Shown here piece after piece: positions 53,070-53,537 of a DNA stretch of 53,537 nucleotides; position 1 is the first letter of the stretch, and the number at the start of each line of letters is the position of its first letter. The position numbers were made by a program, and so were the translations under genes. The DNA is from an uncultured Calothrix sp. GTDB lineage: Bacteria; Cyanobacteriota; Cyanobacteriia; Cyanobacteriales; Nostocaceae. The notes beneath the pieces are model-generated. The model was given only the letters and a program-made list of their open reading frames with translations, was not told the origin of the DNA and ran no database searches. The DNA is taken from NCBI GenBank assembly GCA_937973965.1, contig CALJJQ010000120.1:1-53537 (forward strand), written 5' to 3'.

Positions 53070-53537
53070 GAGGAGGGGTCTATTTCTTGTTCTTGGCTGT
53101 TGATTGTGTTGAAATTTACCCATATTTTAGTTCGCACAGTTTTTGTAACTATCTCGTCCCGATGCTCCGCGTGGGGACGCATTCATGGATTCAAAGAGTT
53201 TTATTAGTGGGATAGGTTCAGAAAAAGGATAACCCCACCCCTTTAAGCGCGATCGCTCAAGTCTCCCCTTCCCAAAGTCGGGGGAGCAGGGTGGTTTGAT
53301 ACCATGAGAGAATAATATTTCAGAGGTTTGATTATTGACCCAAATTTCTATTATTGACCCAAATTTCTAGTTATGGAACTCAGGGTGCGATATCCGCATC
53401 TCTGACAAGCCAGGCGATCGCATTCAGCATCGCGATGCGGAATCAGTTACATTTGATTCACAAATTGATTTGGGTACCGACAATTGAAATCAGCTAACTA
53501 TTTGCAATCTTGTCGAATAAAATTAATTTTGCTCCAG
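53070..53537. other. Terminal non-coding stretch
   Basis: About 470 bp without a gene. It includes a GTCCCGATGCTCCGCGTGGGGACGC imperfect palindrome (53157-53181), a CTCCCCTTCCCAAAGTCGGGGGAG hairpin near 53262-53286, HIP1 sites, and the 19-bp tandem repeat at 53331. These are dispersed repeat types common in cyanobacteria. Confidence 0.5.
53331..53368. repeat. 19-bp tandem duplication
   Basis: ATTATTGACCCAAATTTCT occurs twice head to tail with no spacer. Only two units are present; it could be a slippage product or a paired regulatory site for a gene beyond the window. Confidence 0.8.

Overview
The window looks like chromosome from a heterocyst-forming filamentous cyanobacterium (order Nostocales). 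The evidence is the frequent HIP1 octamer GCGATCGC, a PsbQ (CyanoQ) lipoprotein, a CPP1-like J-domain-derived membrane protein, heptameric intergenic repeats (ATTTTAG/ATTTTGG type), and above all a long cluster whose content and order match the heterocyst envelope polysaccharide (HEP) island known from Anabaena/Nostoc. No rRNA, tRNA, CRISPR array or intact insertion sequence was recognised.

Left part (1-12.8 kb): a truncated gene for a repeat protein; two small cyanobacterial genes, one resembling the NusG N-terminal domain; a 1715-residue caspase / STAND ATPase / 14-WD-repeat protein on the minus strand that carries a second, apparently dead caspase-like domain; a small kinase-like protein; a divergent pair encoding an outer-membrane beta-barrel protein and a secreted FecR-domain protein with a Pro-rich tail; and a secreted DUF2141 protein. 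About 700 bp of non-coding DNA follows (12754-13462), full of palindromes and MITE-like inverted repeats.

Middle part (13.4-28.4 kb): mostly housekeeping or conserved cyanobacterial genes. These are a 2-Cys peroxiredoxin, an amylo-1,6-glucosidase, a Ser/Thr kinase with a helical repeat tail, a CPA2 antiporter with a Usp-like domain, an OmpR-family regulator, the CPP1-like protein, a HAD phosphatase, PsbQ, a DAO-type flavoprotein, and an alpha/beta-hydrolase fold protein that has lost its nucleophile.

Right part (29.4-52.1 kb): sixteen plus-strand genes form the putative HEP island. Nucleotide-sugar genes come first (rfbF, an LhgO-like oxidase, an SDR epimerase/dehydratase, rfbC, a COG4091-type SAF oxidoreductase), then a GT4 and a Wzc-like co-polymerase, hepC (sugar transferase), hepA (ABC exporter), four GT2 enzymes, a GT4, a GT2 and a Wzy/O-antigen-ligase-like membrane protein. 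Together they would make a nucleotide-sugar precursor, start the chain on a lipid carrier, extend it, export it and polymerise it for the heterocyst coat. An exactly shared 16-mer inside a 26-bp conserved box lies upstream of both rfbF and hepA, a rho-independent terminator separates hepC from hepA, and two copies of a roughly 100-bp repeat lie inside the island.

The right edge holds a DUF1778-GNAT (TacA/TacT-like) toxin-antitoxin pair whose promoter is embedded in a near-perfect 24-bp inverted repeat, the likely autoregulatory operator. Gene functions come from motif recognition and memory of families; no database search was run.
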